Shown here in pieces: positions 46,470 through 58,602 of a stretch of DNA of 64,000 nt. Under the pieces are notes generated by a model. The model made no database searches and was not told where the DNA came from. It saw nothing but the letters and a program-made list of their open reading frames with translations. Within the stretch, counting starts at the first letter, position 1; every line of letters starts with the position of its first letter. Both the position numbers and the translations under genes were made by a program. The stretch is from Stratiolaelaps scimitus (Eukaryota; Arthropoda; Arachnida; Mesostigmata; Laelapidae). The stretch lies in contig JABWDB010000021.1 of assembly GCA_019614645.1 (NCBI GenBank), forward strand, positions 1,426,001-1,490,000, in the 5' to 3' direction.

Positions 46470-49400
46470 GTAAATGCACTGCTCGTTTATATGCACAACA
46501 CAATCCGCCGCTGCTGCAACTGCAGCTCTGGCTGTAGCATATAGCTAGCTGGCTGCTATCGTATATTCCTTCGACCTCCGCCAACATCTTGTTGTTTCCT
46601 TGTCCACCCGTACTCCTTCGGCCGTCCTTGTGATGGGAGTTTCCTGGCTGATGAAACTATGAGGCGTCCGGAGTCGTTGTGAGTTCTTGCAAGAAAGCGT
46701 GGTAGAACTGTCTCCACGGGTTACGTCGCCATGAACTACAACCTTCCTATATTGCAGCGGATGGTTGAGCACCACGAGCCCGAGTTAGACAGTTTGATTG
46801 TCGCTTGCATTTGTTGGCACGAGCTAACCAACGAAGTTAGTATCTATAGCCTGCATGTTCTATTCTATGTATATCACTGAATATTGTGGAGAGCCACACT
46901 TCTTGATCTGAAGAAGCTCCGTCATAACTCCGTGTAAATTTGCTCAACGCATATAGTACATACGTATACAAAACATTAATCCGGCGTACACACAACGCAC
47001 TACTAAATCACTACCTACACTAATACTATAATTCAACTATGTACCTACTACACGAACAGTGATGACACATTGATTAGTATCAGGTTTGAGCTGAATTGTG
47101 CCTAACTTAACAGTTTCAGTGAATGCAAATTTATCTAGCCAGGAACCTAACAAGCATAAGGATTAACGTGTGGCGCGGTTCACGGTTATTGAACTACGGA
47201 GTAAAGGAGTAACTATAACAAGTATGGATATTTGACTAAATGAACAGTTTGTCCCCGATTGCTATTAAGTTTCACTATAAAGCAGCCAAACGGTATAAAT
47301 ATAGCGTCATCGTTGTCGGAGTCAAGAGCGTGCGAGTCGTGCAACAATCTTCACTCCTACAATAGTAATGAGTATAAGCTTTTATGCATCTGAATAAAAG
47401 CTTTATCCGGACGTATTAACACCACGTCGCAGTCATAAGACGCCTCACAATGACGGTTTCAGACTTGGTCATATCTAACACTGACTTAGTGTTGTGCCTA
47501 AATCCTGATCTAATCTGTCAACTTACTTCATCCAGCCAGTTAGATGTTAAAGGGTGTACATATATATGTAATATTATAATGTGTCGAATGAAGTAAATCA
47601 TATCCTATCTTATGTCATTGAGGTAGTTTTATTTATACACGGTTAATCTCTCACATTCGTTATGGAATATTTGTTAGTGCGGTGGTTTGGACGACTAAGG
47701 TTGTGGATGAAATAGCCAGCGATGGATGGCTCAAGCCACTCGGCCTACCATACTAGATATCTCTACACAACATGCAGGATATAAAGAAGAAGCCTATTAA
47801 ACGGTATCTACCACCCCACACACACACATGCACAGACAGCCAAAGACCACGGACATTCTTTTATTGCCATCTTAAACCTTTGACGCAAACGATTGTCCAA
47901 ATTTAACAAACATTTAAGTGAATCCGAAATTTACTGGATTTTTCTCATTTAACTTTCGATTTTTGGGAAGTCTCCAGAGGTTGCCTCCTTCATAAGTCTT
48001 ACCACCTGGCTTTCGAAGTGCCATCAGGTCTCAATCCACCTCAGATTGCTCGTTTAGCGTTGTCATCATTCATCTTCAAAGTAATATCTCATCTTACGCA
48101 GGGCGCTTACTTCTTCACCCCTGCTAACGGAAAAACAACGTATTGGTTTCCCGTCATTCGCTTCCGTACCACGTTTAGCCATTCCCAAATGATATCCGCT
48201 CGAAAGAACGGCGTGTTCGAGTGTTATCGCCGGGAGTAGGACAGGAGCGACGAACGCAGTTCGGCTTTAGACGCATCGCCAAGTGACATGCCCGTAACTC
48301 TGCCACTGCTCAGGCCGTTGTCGTTTGATGCTGGTGGACAGGCTTCAATAAGAGATAGACACGCCTAGTGATTATCGACTGGCACAATTCGCCTTTTGGC
48401 ATGTTTCAAAGCCAAGAACTATTCGACAAACTTAACAGTTGTATGAAGTCGGAAGAGCCTATACGCTCCTATATTCTATGTCCTTCTTCCTCGAGAGTCA
48501 GAGAGGCTTAGTGTCTCCTCTACTGTGCCTGTTATATCATCTATTCGAAGCTTGTTCGATTTATTGTTGCTCCACGAATGGCTTTACGAATAGAATATTT
48601 CCTTGAAATGACTCACTGATTCATCAACTGTCGATTCCATCTCACTGTCGGGGTTTTGGTGGAGTTCGTGTTAGACTTCAGATGACATCTTCTTCTTTGT
48701 CTATGAACTCTCTTAGATACCTGTTAGACGTCAAGCCGAATATCCATTAATGCTTGTGTGTCATATACATTTTCCTTTTTCCATATCTTGGATTAGAGAG
48801 CCAGCTAGTCCAGGTTGATCCGAACTTCAACGAAGACGAACAAGTGAATAACACTTTTAGATGTATTGAATAGAGATATCATTGCGCTGAAGCACTTTCT
48901 GTCTTTCGTCGGATTTGGGCGAGCGAACGACCATGACTCCGAAAAATCCATATCTCTCTATTTCAAATGCAAATTGCCTCTCATGCACGCGGCTCTGATA
49001 TGACTGGTCATGGGTGGGCCATAAATTAAATCAATTCGACACTTTGGAGCTTGAGAGAGTAAGAGATTTGCTCCACAACCTCCACAGTTGAGCGTGGGAG
49101 GGAGAGCTTTAAATACATACGGACATACATATGAAGGTGTGGAAAGTTCTCTTTTCGGGAGACAACTAATTGCACACGCCTCGGCCTATTCCGAACTTAG
49201 TCCTAGCGAGGCCACACATTGAAAGCCATTGCAAGGTGATGTTAAAACTAGATTGTATTAAAGCTAAACTTAAACAGTAGCCACCCGTAGTAACTCTGTG
49301 ATTACTGCCTCACTTCGTCAGTGCAAAAGGCTCTGACGGTCCTGTACGTTTCCTGTTCTACGAGACTACGCCTGGTTGAATCAGAACCATTTGGGGAAAA

Positions 49401-50359
49401 TGAAACATTCGTAAATGGGATACTCTGGAACTGCCATGGCCACGACCCAAATCATGTAATAAGTGGATCTGAAGATAAATGAAAGACTATACGACCGAGA
49501 AGACACGTTATATTCCCTCTCTGAGAGACACGAATCGCACAATCGGTGTAGTTGACAATAGGCGTATTCATGTGCGAAGAAACAGCATGCAATAAAGTGA
49601 CTGCTCTTCTCGCGAGTGGCAACTGGCTGGATTATTGGTGTTTCGCTTTCAAATTTGTCTTTGTGGAAAACATCGCCAGGTCCAAGGTCAAAGATTTGAG
49701 ATTTCGGACTCGGAATCGTGCAAGGCTCATGTTGGTTTGATACAACATTTATTCAAGAAGATATGTTTTGTATGGCAATGACCACAACTTAAGTGTTAGT
49801 TGAAGGCAGATGTGCTATTCACTCAGTCAATGTCGACGATACATATGCATGAAGTTTAAAAATTCGGCCTTCCGCTGCCATCTCGTCTACAAAATCAGAA
49901 CTGATTTAAACTTCGTATGAAGACGGAAGTGCTGCCAACGAGTTATGAATCTCAGTTTTTTTTGGCCATAGCTGGGTTTGTCAGTATTATTTATGAATCT
50001 AAGTATAATAGATAAGTTTCTAAAACCTATTCTTGAGGTCGGCGGTCCATTCAAAACTTGGTTTTCGCCATTTAAAATTATACCACTTCGTTATCGTTGC
50101 AGCCAAATCGGTGAGCATCGGTGCTCCAGCTATCCCAAACCAGCTGCGTTTTGCATAGCTTCTTGTGGTTATGTCTAGGTACTTTTCTGTCTGTGTGTAT
50201 GGGGATGTGTATACTTTTCGGTACTGCCTTGGATCGTTTCGACCGCTTTTGTCGCTATCGGGAACTGCCTTTTGTTGTTAGGAATATGTCCTCCTGTCAG
50301 CGTCTATTGTCGAGGACGTAGTTGGTGCTTGGCGGCCGTTACTGCTAACGTTGTTGCAG
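46470..50359. other. Intergenic DNA, no confident gene
   Basis: A GCGGTGGTTTGGACGACTAAG string at about 47680 resembles the head of the SINE at 58295 and may be a diverged fragment. CA run near 47817-47827. An open frame at 48018-48239 lacks any signal. Confidence 0.4.
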
Positions 50360-50581
50360 GTGTCGAAAGCCCTCCCTCCCCCTGCTTTTGTAAAGCGGCC
50401 CTTCCCGAGGAACTACTGCCGCAGCTGGGGTGTCCACAAGACAGGCGGGGACATGACACAAAGGAATGCTATGCACGGACACCAAGCCACCTCGTCGAAT
50501 TCTGCCCACCATGGGGATGCCCTTGGAGGCACGGCATACATATCTCCATATACACGCACACACACACACCCATCCACATGA
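50360..50581 (+). CDS. Candidate exon after a CAG acceptor, two competing frames
   Basis: Follows CTAACGTTGTTGCAG. In phase 0 it gives 73 codons to a TGA at 50579-50581 (for example FVKRPFPRNYCRSWG). In another frame the same bases, together with upstream sequence from about 50283, give a Cys-rich reading (CFCK, then GCPQDRRGHDTKEC, then FCPPWGC). Both run into a CA microsatellite (50556-50573), which suggests that any true exon ends before it. No family recognised. Confidence 0.25.
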   Translation: MSKALPPPAFVKRPFPRNYCRSWGVHKTGGDMTQRNAMHGHQATSSNSAHHGDALGGTAYISPYTRTHTHPST

Positions 50582-52346
50582 GGATACTCGCATGCAACTG
50601 AGTGAACGAGCCTACCGCTAACACACCTATTATGGAGGCTGGATGCATCCAGTTATATTTCACTACACAGTGGCATCCTCGCTAGCAAACAAGATGGAAA
50701 CAAGAAGACTCTCGAAAGACATTACTCCCCGACAAATATACATCTGGGGTCAAATCATACTACGACACCATCACCGGCGATCGCTGCAGTCAGCTTCCAT
50801 AGTTGTAGTATTAACTATTGCAGCAACGGCAACACCGGACACATCCGGATTCCTTTGGCTTTGATATTGTTCCTCTCATGGGTACACTGTCGTCGGTGCT
50901 TTCCACCGCCGTGGCAAAAGAATGAGAACTGCCATTGTGTTAGATTAACAGACGTACCAATCCGTAGTGACAACCTGAGAATGGAAGATGACAACGATAT
51001 CATGCCACGAATATAGCAACAGCTAGCTGATTGTGGATTTTACGAGTCTACAAGATACACGCAAAGAACAATCTCCAGCAAGTGCAGCATTATATTCACA
51101 TTAGCGTATTATATATCGGAACAATGATGGATCAAACGACACACACACACACACACATACATACATGCTATTGGGCATTCATCTGTAGTTAACGTTGTTG
51201 GCATTTCTTTTCAGCATTCGTCGTTGTCGTTTGCTCGGCTGTGGGCGCGATAATCGCCACGAAGGGCAAAGGAACTCGGCGTCCTTAACGCCTTCTATAT
51301 GAGGATGCGTCTGTGGTCAACGTAGGTTAGCGCCGACTTTATTATGGCTTAAATATATATACATATATATATATATATTATTAGGGAGTAAAAGAGAGAG
51401 AGAGGGAGCCGACAGATTTTCAAAGAATCGTTTGCAGTGAAATGGCCGCGTTGTTTTCAAAGTAAAAATAGGTGTAGGTAGGTTCATACAGCTATTGAAA
51501 GCTCGAGGACCAGTCTAGATGCTAATGTCGTTTCTTTATCTGAAGAATCTTGGGAGATACGAGTAAGGAAGAGAATAAGCAAAGGTGGTCCCGACAGGTC
51601 CTCATAGTAATACCTAAAAGGTTAAGAGCTGAAGCTTGTCAGATAGGGGAACAGCTGAGGGTCAGCTCGAAAAAAAACGATGCAAATGTCGACCTTACAA
51701 CCTATTGGTTGTAAGAATAATATTCACGCGTAAATTTTCTTCGTAAAACCAAAGGTTGGTCTAATTCACTCAAATTTGGTGAAGTTGTTAGCCCGGGAAT
51801 CCCTGCTCGTTAGTAGTAATGTACGAGAATGGTGTTCGAAGTTTAAGACAGGGACGATAAGCACACGATAAGCTAATGTGGGACCTTCAAACTCACTAAA
51901 CCCTTAGCGCATTGCCCTCGACTGTTCCATCTGAGTGATTGTCTTCCACTTAGTCATTGGGTGGGGCGATAAGCTGGCAGAGTGGAACTGGAGGTTTCAA
52001 CAACTCTGGCAGTTTCAGATTAAAGCGATGGATTTTGTCCCATGTTTTTGTTGAGAGCAGAAAACTTAATCTAATACTCTAAGACGAATGGGACCCTAAA
52101 ACCATCTGTGTGAACAGATTCTAGGCGAGGAAATGATGCTGATTATGGCTATAGATTCCGATGGAACGCCTTCTATCGGCCACTACCGCCAAATACCTCT
52201 GTCACCCGGGAAGTAAGTACCCTCTTGGCAGAGAAACGGGTAATTAAAATAACAGTCAATTGCAAATCAAAGGTTACTGACTGTAACTGATCGTCCGAAC
52301 AACAGCTTTACTTGGCTCAGGCGTTAAGATATTCAATTTAATTCTG
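50582..52346. other. Intergenic DNA with microsatellites
   Basis: CA run at about 51140-51158, AT run at about 51352-51381 and a short GA run at about 51393-51405. The ACAGCTGAGGGTCAGCT string at about 51651 is shared with 23231. No gene seen. Confidence 0.5.
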
Positions 52347-52430
52347 TTCAATGTGAGGGTTATTTACGAAACTTGCAAAGTACATACGCTCCTGTTCTCG
52401 TCTTAAAAAAATCTGTGAAAAGTAAAATGA
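52347..52430 (-). repeat. Dispersed repeat, copy 2
   Basis: The reverse complement matches 2128-2215 closely over the core. A minus-strand open frame (52685-52338, 115 residues) runs through it and ends within its edge, so the element may carry the 3' end of a transposon ORF. Confidence 0.75.
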
Positions 52431-53302
52431 TACAAGTGGACCACGTGGCCCCCTGAAATATCCTCGTGTAATTTTCGCGGAGGTTAGAGAGGGACGTTTA
52501 GATAAATTACTAAATAATACTGTGAAGGGCGAATTAAACCAATGGGGGATGTCGGCTGTCTGGGGAGACAATGTAGAGATATCTACGGTGTACGGTCTAA
52601 GGCATCGGGGAGCTTTAACAGGAACTTTAATGGAGCTAAAATCCGACCGAAATGATATTTGCAGTAATTTAATATGGGGATTCACACTTGTTATTTGTGA
52701 CTACAATCGCTGCTATGTATCATCACAGATTGGAAATATGATCACTCTCTATATTATATTAATCATCGTTGTGTATCAGCTATGCTTTATTTTTCTCTTA
52801 ACTGACCCTTAGCAGACATTTACATGGTACGTCTCTGCTTCAAGAATCTATCATGCTGGAATTCAGATATGTTATTACATAAAATGTACGGGTCGTATGG
52901 TATACTGACTCCAGTCGCGACTGGCTTGGAATTTGTGAAGAGTGTGCTAAGTTGAGACAGGTTCTTTGTGAACTGTGGACGTTCTTTGTCCAAGATTGAT
53001 CTCATTTGCCAACTGCTATTATTATTACCTTACTGACAAAGTCATAGCTAAGTCTAAAGACAGTTACAAAAAGCATAACCTTGTTACAAATAGATTACCT
53101 TGAAAGTAAGAATGGTGAAACAACACCATTCTCGCGTTGGAACGTTGAATGGCGAAGATGATGATAGTCAACACAGCCGAATACGTTGCCTTTCTTCGTT
53201 AGAACACTGAGCTGCCTCTATTTGTGGTCCATTGTGTACAACACATTGTCTATGTGTCAATGTGACAACGTGAGATATCACCATCGTCGCTAACAAAGGG
53301 GC
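52431..53302. other. Repeat flank and intergenic DNA
   Basis: The 5' part of the 52338-52685 minus-strand frame lies here; the opposite strand is also open (52522-52812). No family recognised on either strand. Confidence 0.4.
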
Positions 53303-53506
53303 TCAGCTAACTACTAGCCGTGACGTCCATGTCCTCGTCATTTCTAATAACGAAAACACGAAGATGATGTTCAGGGTGATGGTGCTGATGGTAATAATAA
53401 CTAGATAAGCACCAACCACAGCAAGCAGAATCACAAGAAGGTGATGATTTGGAAGCGGTTTGGAAGAAGAGAGACAGTGTTTGCAGGCTTCGGGGTGGCA
53501 CGCCAT
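53303..53506 (-). CDS. Candidate 67-residue single-pass membrane ORF
   Basis: Minus-strand ATG ORF starting MACHPEACKHCLSSS, with a long hydrophobic segment (LLVILLAVVGAYLVIITIS) that could span a membrane, and a short Arg-containing tail. A second minus frame over the same bases (53501-53307) is also open and ends in an acidic tail (RNDEDMDVTASS) that looks equally natural, so the real frame, if any, is unclear. No splice or poly(A) support. Confidence 0.2.
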   Translation of the reverse strand: MACHPEACKHCLSSSKPLPNHHLLVILLAVVGAYLVIITISTITLNIIFVFSLLEMTRTWTSRLVVS

Positions 53507-54556
53507 TGTCCCTTAGATGATTGCCCTCCTTTCCGTCATTCTTTTGGCAGGAGTCCTGATGGCCGTTGTGGCGTTGCAGAGATGACTTGTCGCTCCAGGA
53601 TTTTCGCTTCAGGCCCTATAGAGAATCAGTTCTCTTTCTAGCTACTATATATTCGGCACTAATCGCTTCTGTCGCCATCAACGATAAAATAAGTAAATAA
53701 AAAAGATCTGTTAAGCCAGACCGTTGGGTGATCAATACCTTGTCTCAATGAGTGGGTTTCGAGCTCGGCATTCTATCGATATATACTTCTGATCTGGCAG
53801 AACATAGCTTCCATAGCTAGAATTTAGGATAACGCGTGATGGGAATACACATATATAGTGTCATAGCTAAGTTTTCGAGTATCACTATGCTAGCCCCGTT
53901 TCACGACCTTTAACTTGTCTGTTTATTATCACGAAATCTTGTTATATGTGTTCGAGCCTTGTTGGCTTAACGTAATACAAAGAAGGATCTCCAGCTGTAA
54001 TGACCCTGAAAAATTTGTTGCTCCGAATATGTTCAAAATTCCCTGTTCTATAGGCTTATGTGTTCCGAATTCAAATAAATGCTTTCATGACTAGTATACT
54101 TATTAAGATACGTTTCAAAATGAGCAATCTTATTATCATAATTCTGTTGGTGGGATTCGGAGTGCATAGATAATACCTTATAAGCGCCATAACCTGCCAC
54201 ACTTCAGGCGCGTACATGCATGCACGCATCAAGATTCAATTATGTTATTATATTTATTCAGTGTACCGCACGTAAAAGCATTCACCTAAACGGAGGTGAG
54301 ATAGATCTTAAAGATGTTTCTATAATCTCATCTAGGCGATGGCTTAAACGGATATTTATGGCTTCAAAGTCAGCGATTGCTGATTCGAGCAACAACACAT
54401 ATGTAACTGTTCAACATAAAAAATAAACATAGAAATCTATCATTTCATTATTTCGAAAAAAAATGGACATACTTGTAGCCGCGCGTCATGCCCAACATAA
54501 CAATTCTCTTGAAATGCAGTATAGCTTTAGCCTGAGAGGCCGACCAGAACGAAATA
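53507..54556. other. Intergenic DNA, no gene seen
   Basis: AT-rich. An open frame at 54220-54426 has no support. Confidence 0.5.
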
Positions 54557-54577
54557 CCCCTCCCCCCCGGGGGGGGG
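54557..54577. repeat. C-run joined to G-run
   Basis: Four C, a T, seven C and then nine G: a small perfectly self-complementary homopolymer junction. It may be unstable or an assembly weak point. Confidence 0.8.
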
Positions 54578-55410
54578 TCGCTACCAATTTCTATTCTAAC
54601 TATTCGTACCGGGTTTTTTTCTTCTGCGCCAGATGCAGACCTCCTTGGGACCTGTAACTTCCTAACGGTCACTAAGCCCAAACGAGTTGCCCCGATTGGC
54701 ACGCGGCTGAGACTAACTCTAATGTTCGCTTAGCAAATAATTGATGAACCGAGCCCATTCCGGCCCTAACGCGACTGGAGCGGGCCCCATCTACAGCTTC
54801 TGGCTCAGTATACGTCGCTTCGCCGATTCTAAGGTAAGATAGTAGCAGCTGCGTCTATACCGGCATCCAAGCCGCGGGATACTCAGGGTGTCTGTATGCC
54901 ATCATACCTTGCACAGTCGTACATATAAAACCATTCGAAGGGTCAGAATTAAGATAAAGCAAACGGCAAGTGAAATATCTCCTGGAACAACTGCCGAGAA
55001 GTAGTGAGACAGCTTGTATTGTGATTTCCAAAAAAACACATTGTTTTCATGATGCCTGAGTTTGTACGAAGATATCATATATGGATGTCTAATAATGTAG
55101 CCAGCGATTTAAATGATCGCGACGTGGCAATAAGAATAATGGGCTGTGACCACCTTCTCACTGTAGTTCAATCCAAGGGTAAGCGATTTCCATTACAGCC
55201 GTCTTTACGTGAAACTCAATGTCCCTTCTACTCCGCTAGTTATTTCGTCGCACAGGCCCGCAAAATGTAAACGTAAACCTCCATAATGTACTGTCTTTAT
55301 ATATGCTCAACGGAGTATGGAGCTCCAGTTATATTCCTGCCCTTTGTGTGTGTTTAATTTCCACAAACGACGCTAGGAAGGGTCACTGGTTAACAAAAGG
55401 TGGATACACC
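54578..55410. other. Intergenic DNA, no gene seen
   Basis: No exon-like segment beyond a plain 73-codon frame at 55049-55270 without signals. Confidence 0.5.
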
Positions 55411-55488
55411 AATCAGCAATTCCTTCGATCTGTTTATGTTAACAAATACTAATTTGTTAACATAAACAGATCGAAAGAATTGCTGATT
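55411..55488. repeat. Long near-perfect inverted repeat (36-bp arms, 6-nt loop)
   Basis: Left arm 55411-55446, loop TACTAA, right arm 55453-55488. The arms match over 36 positions with a single difference (G expected, A found at the GAAAGAAT site). Pairing stops abruptly on both sides and no target-site duplication is obvious. Candidates: a miniature foldback element, an inverted duplication, or a transcribed hairpin RNA. Confidence 0.9.
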
Positions 55489-56157
55489 AGAAGACGAAAA
55501 TCATTTTTTTACAACAGTATCAAGAACGTCCCTGAATGATCCAATTAACTTGAGGTGGCTACGGGCTCGAGAAGACTCTAAAATGGATTTGATTTAGGTG
55601 TATGTATCCATGACCTGTTTGTCCAATTGAATGAGGTCTTGCTTGACTGTGCCGTTCAGTTTACACCAATGGACGTTGACATACAAGGTGGTGCCGTTGA
55701 TTGGAAGCTTCGTTGTTGTTTGCTGTAATATACGCTGAGTTTGAAAGGAATACTTATTAATGTCTATAAGGTTTTCGGGCTGGCTCTCAGCCAACATTTA
55801 ACATCCACGGTACTGCTTTATAATGTCTGTAAGTCTAGTACATCTAGTACAGCTAGGTATATCGCTATTATCAATATCTATAGTATCTAGAATCCAAATA
55901 AAGTTGAAACTAAATTACTTTTTGGGGTATCCAAATAAGCCAAAATCCTCTCTAATATACGTCTATTCGTTGGACGTTTTCGTTTTACTCAACAGTGACA
56001 CTGGTCACTTTCGTGCAATGGATAAGGGTGAACCGAACTCGTAGATCGATACTCGAGAAGAGTCGGTTTGTAACTAAACCAAGCTCAGCTTCGATGTCTT
56101 AGATCTAAAATTCGTTCTATTTTAAATTATGAAGCATAAGTCATCACATCAACAACT

Positions 56158-56161
<4 letters not shown>
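55489..56161. other. Intergenic DNA, no gene seen
   Basis: AT-rich; nothing recognised. Confidence 0.5.

Positions 56162-56249
<88 letters not shown>
56162..56249. repeat. Long (AT)n microsatellite
   Basis: About 88 bp of AT repeat with one phase slip near 56213 and a G at 56241. Confidence 0.95.
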
Positions 56250-57377
56250 ACTGTATATAATTGTTTGCTATTGTGTTTTTTTGCAATCTGGGTTGGACAA
56301 AGTTGAATTTTTGCTCATCTGTTGTTTCGGTCAAGTGAGGAAGCTATTTTATGGGCAGCATTTTTCATAGAAGAGGGACACAAGTTCAAAATGTGCTACG
56401 GAGAATCCACATTATAAAGGCCTTGTACATATTTCGGCTCAGGTATGATACCGTTATCAAACCAACCATATTGTGTTATATAATACTAGGATGGCTGTGG
56501 GGATCTAACCCCGCGGAGGTTTTCAAAAATAACTCCTTGAATCTATCGTTTTACAAGGAACGCAACATCTTTGGAATGACATAAAATTCAATTATGAACG
56601 AATTGAAGAACTGCATAACTGTGTGTCAATTTTCGCTCCAAATATAATACATCAATTTCCAGCTCGAAGCCTTTAATGCTTTTTTATCTACTCTCTGTTT
56701 CAGTAGAAAACTTAGCACTGCGAACGACCCTGTCATTGAATGACTTCGGTATGGAGCGCGCGCAGTGGGTAGAAAGCGGCTACAACTGATCATTTCGTTT
56801 CAGGGTGGCTAGATGTTAGTGGCCGTTCGTAGCTTTGAATACTTCCTATTGAAAGGGTGTCACTGAGAGATGAGTGAAAGAATTGCGCGAAATAGAGAGA
56901 TAGAAAGTGACTTGACTGAAGCCTGACAGAGGCTGCCTCAGTTCTCTGTGGGAGCCCTGCTGCTGCTACTGCTGCTGTTACGCGTCCATTCGTTCGTCCA
57001 TCGAATCGCCTGTTCAGTTGAGTCTCTAGGGAACGACGTGGATCTATTTTGGAACGGCCGACGGCCAACCGACGTTGGGTTTGACTTTGATCCCTTAAGG
57101 GAACACACACGCGCACACTGTGCTATAGCAACGGTGGCAGCTTGAAGTAAAGCTGATCGTTGTACGCTGATCTGACAGACAGCGGAAATCCATACACTAT
57201 TGAACGAAGGAGCGAGCGTTTCGTTCATTTACTTGTATCCTTAGGGCAGAGTTTCGTAAACGTTTTTGCGCAAGCAGCAGACGTCGTCCGATATCTGTCG
57301 TTGTTGTTCTATGGTGCTATGACACGACACAGAGTGCGCACCTTCAAAATAGCAGTTTTCTTTCCAAAACGGTTGTT
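56250..57377. other. GC-richer patch, possible promoter or first-exon region
   Basis: From about 56750 to 57310 the sequence is richer in CG and CAG/CTG triplets. A plus frame (56948-57145) begins with a Leu run (ALLLLLLLLRVHSF) but lacks an ATG. Minus frames (57228-56938 and 57116-56790) have Ala/Ser runs from the same triplets. No splice sites decide between them; low complexity explains most of it. Confidence 0.3.
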
Positions 57378-57529
57378 TCATGATAGCACCCAACGAAAAA
57401 GTAAAAATATGTAATTTTCCTTCGCCTGACCCAGTCTATTCTGCATGGCACTAATTATAACTAATATGTTGCAACAGTAAAATAGTAAAATAAAGAGTAA
57501 TTCCGCTAATCTACATATATAGATATTTT

Positions 57530-57920
57530 TATAAATGTTTTCTGAGGGGAAATTGTCACAATCTATACTGCGTACAAGGCGTGACGTCCTCCATGCAAAC
57601 GTGTTGATTATGCGCTCGGTACGAGCTACCACAATTGGACTGATAGTTTGTCCGCTGCGTAGGTCATTCATACGAATGTCGAAAAATTTACAGTATTGCT
57701 TGTATCCCTATGTACATCCAAGTATCGGAAGCATAGAAGAGCTCATTAATGGATGGGAGATTAATCTGATTCCTTTGAACATACACCGTTTACAAAACCT
57801 CCGGATGAACCTAGTTTGAGCTCTTTGGATCGACCCAACATGTTTTTTAAGGTGGGGTGTCCAAACTGTCGAACAATAAAGAAACTTCGGGACCACTAAA
57901 CTTTTGCAGAAATCAATATG
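57530..57920 (-). mobile_element. Non-LTR retrotransposon (LINE) reverse-transcriptase C-terminal remnant
   Basis: On the minus strand a segment reads LVVPKFLYCSTVWTPHLKK and then RAQTRFIRRF, the classic end of the LINE-type reverse-transcriptase region (consensus style: LVRP..EY.S.VW.P...K followed by ...Q...R). Further on, TFAWRTSRL and DNFPSE match the terminal FA-R-W-LP block. Between them is an in-frame TAG at 57708-57710, while another frame reads INLPSINE as expected for the family, so the copy is frameshifted and dead. Only the 3' end of ORF2 is present, consistent with 5' truncation. Confidence 0.8.
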
Positions 57921-58294
57921 AAACTCAACATTTTTATAATCAAAGATCTGAAGATCATGCTACAAATCAGAGAGACACTTTTAATTATCTCTTGTTGTAA
58001 TGAGTAGTGCACACTGCAGCACATTTCGGTCTAGATATTAATATCTCATTGTTTCGATACTATACTACTCTTCAAGTATATAGGATATATTCTATACACT
58101 ATATAGTATATATTCTTTGGACTAGATTAAAAAATATAAATCTATTTGTAGAGACTATGTTTGCTGCGGATCGAAACCAATCTTATCATATAGGGAAACG
58201 AAATGTAAGTATAGAAATACGTTTTTATATCAGTTGTTTGCTTTGAGTACGAAGGAGAGTAAAATATTATGTTCAAGCAATTACCTTGGGTTCA

Positions 58295-58435
58295 ACGCGG
58301 TGGCTTGGATGGCTGAGTCTCTGGCTGTAAAAAGCCAGAGGCCGCAGGTTCGAATCCCGTTGCATGATATATAAGTGAACTTAAGCATTATATGCAGTTC
58401 CTTTAATAAATCAATATAAAGCTTTACCTTTACCT
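58295..58435 (+). repeat. tRNA-derived SINE with intact head
   Basis: The head has an A-box-like GGATGGCTGAG, a 7-bp anticodon-like hairpin CTCTGGC/GCCAGAG (58319-58340) and a perfect B box GGTTCGAATCC (58347-58357). Acceptor ends do not pair, the T stem has a mismatch and the anticodon-like loop is abnormal, so it is not a working tRNA. The tail is AT-rich and ends in tandem TTTACC. A truncated copy lies at 30549-30631. The A and B boxes would serve as an internal Pol III promoter. Confidence 0.85.
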
Positions 58436-58602
58436 GAGAAAAGCCAACTTCAGAGAACTATACATCCCCAGGTCATAGAATAACCTCCTGTTGGAAGGTC
58501 CCTGTATATCGACTGGAGAAGAGAGCTGGCACAAATGAAGACCGCTCGATATAAGCCGATGTCGGAGGGGTCGAGAAGAATGACAAAATAATGGCTTGGT
58601 AG

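Noticed and set aside
58295..58368. Functional tRNA gene
   Set aside because: B box is perfect, but the acceptor ends do not pair, the T stem is mismatched and the anticodon-like stem has 7 pairs with an 8-nt loop; the tail sequence recurs at 30549, so it is a SINE.
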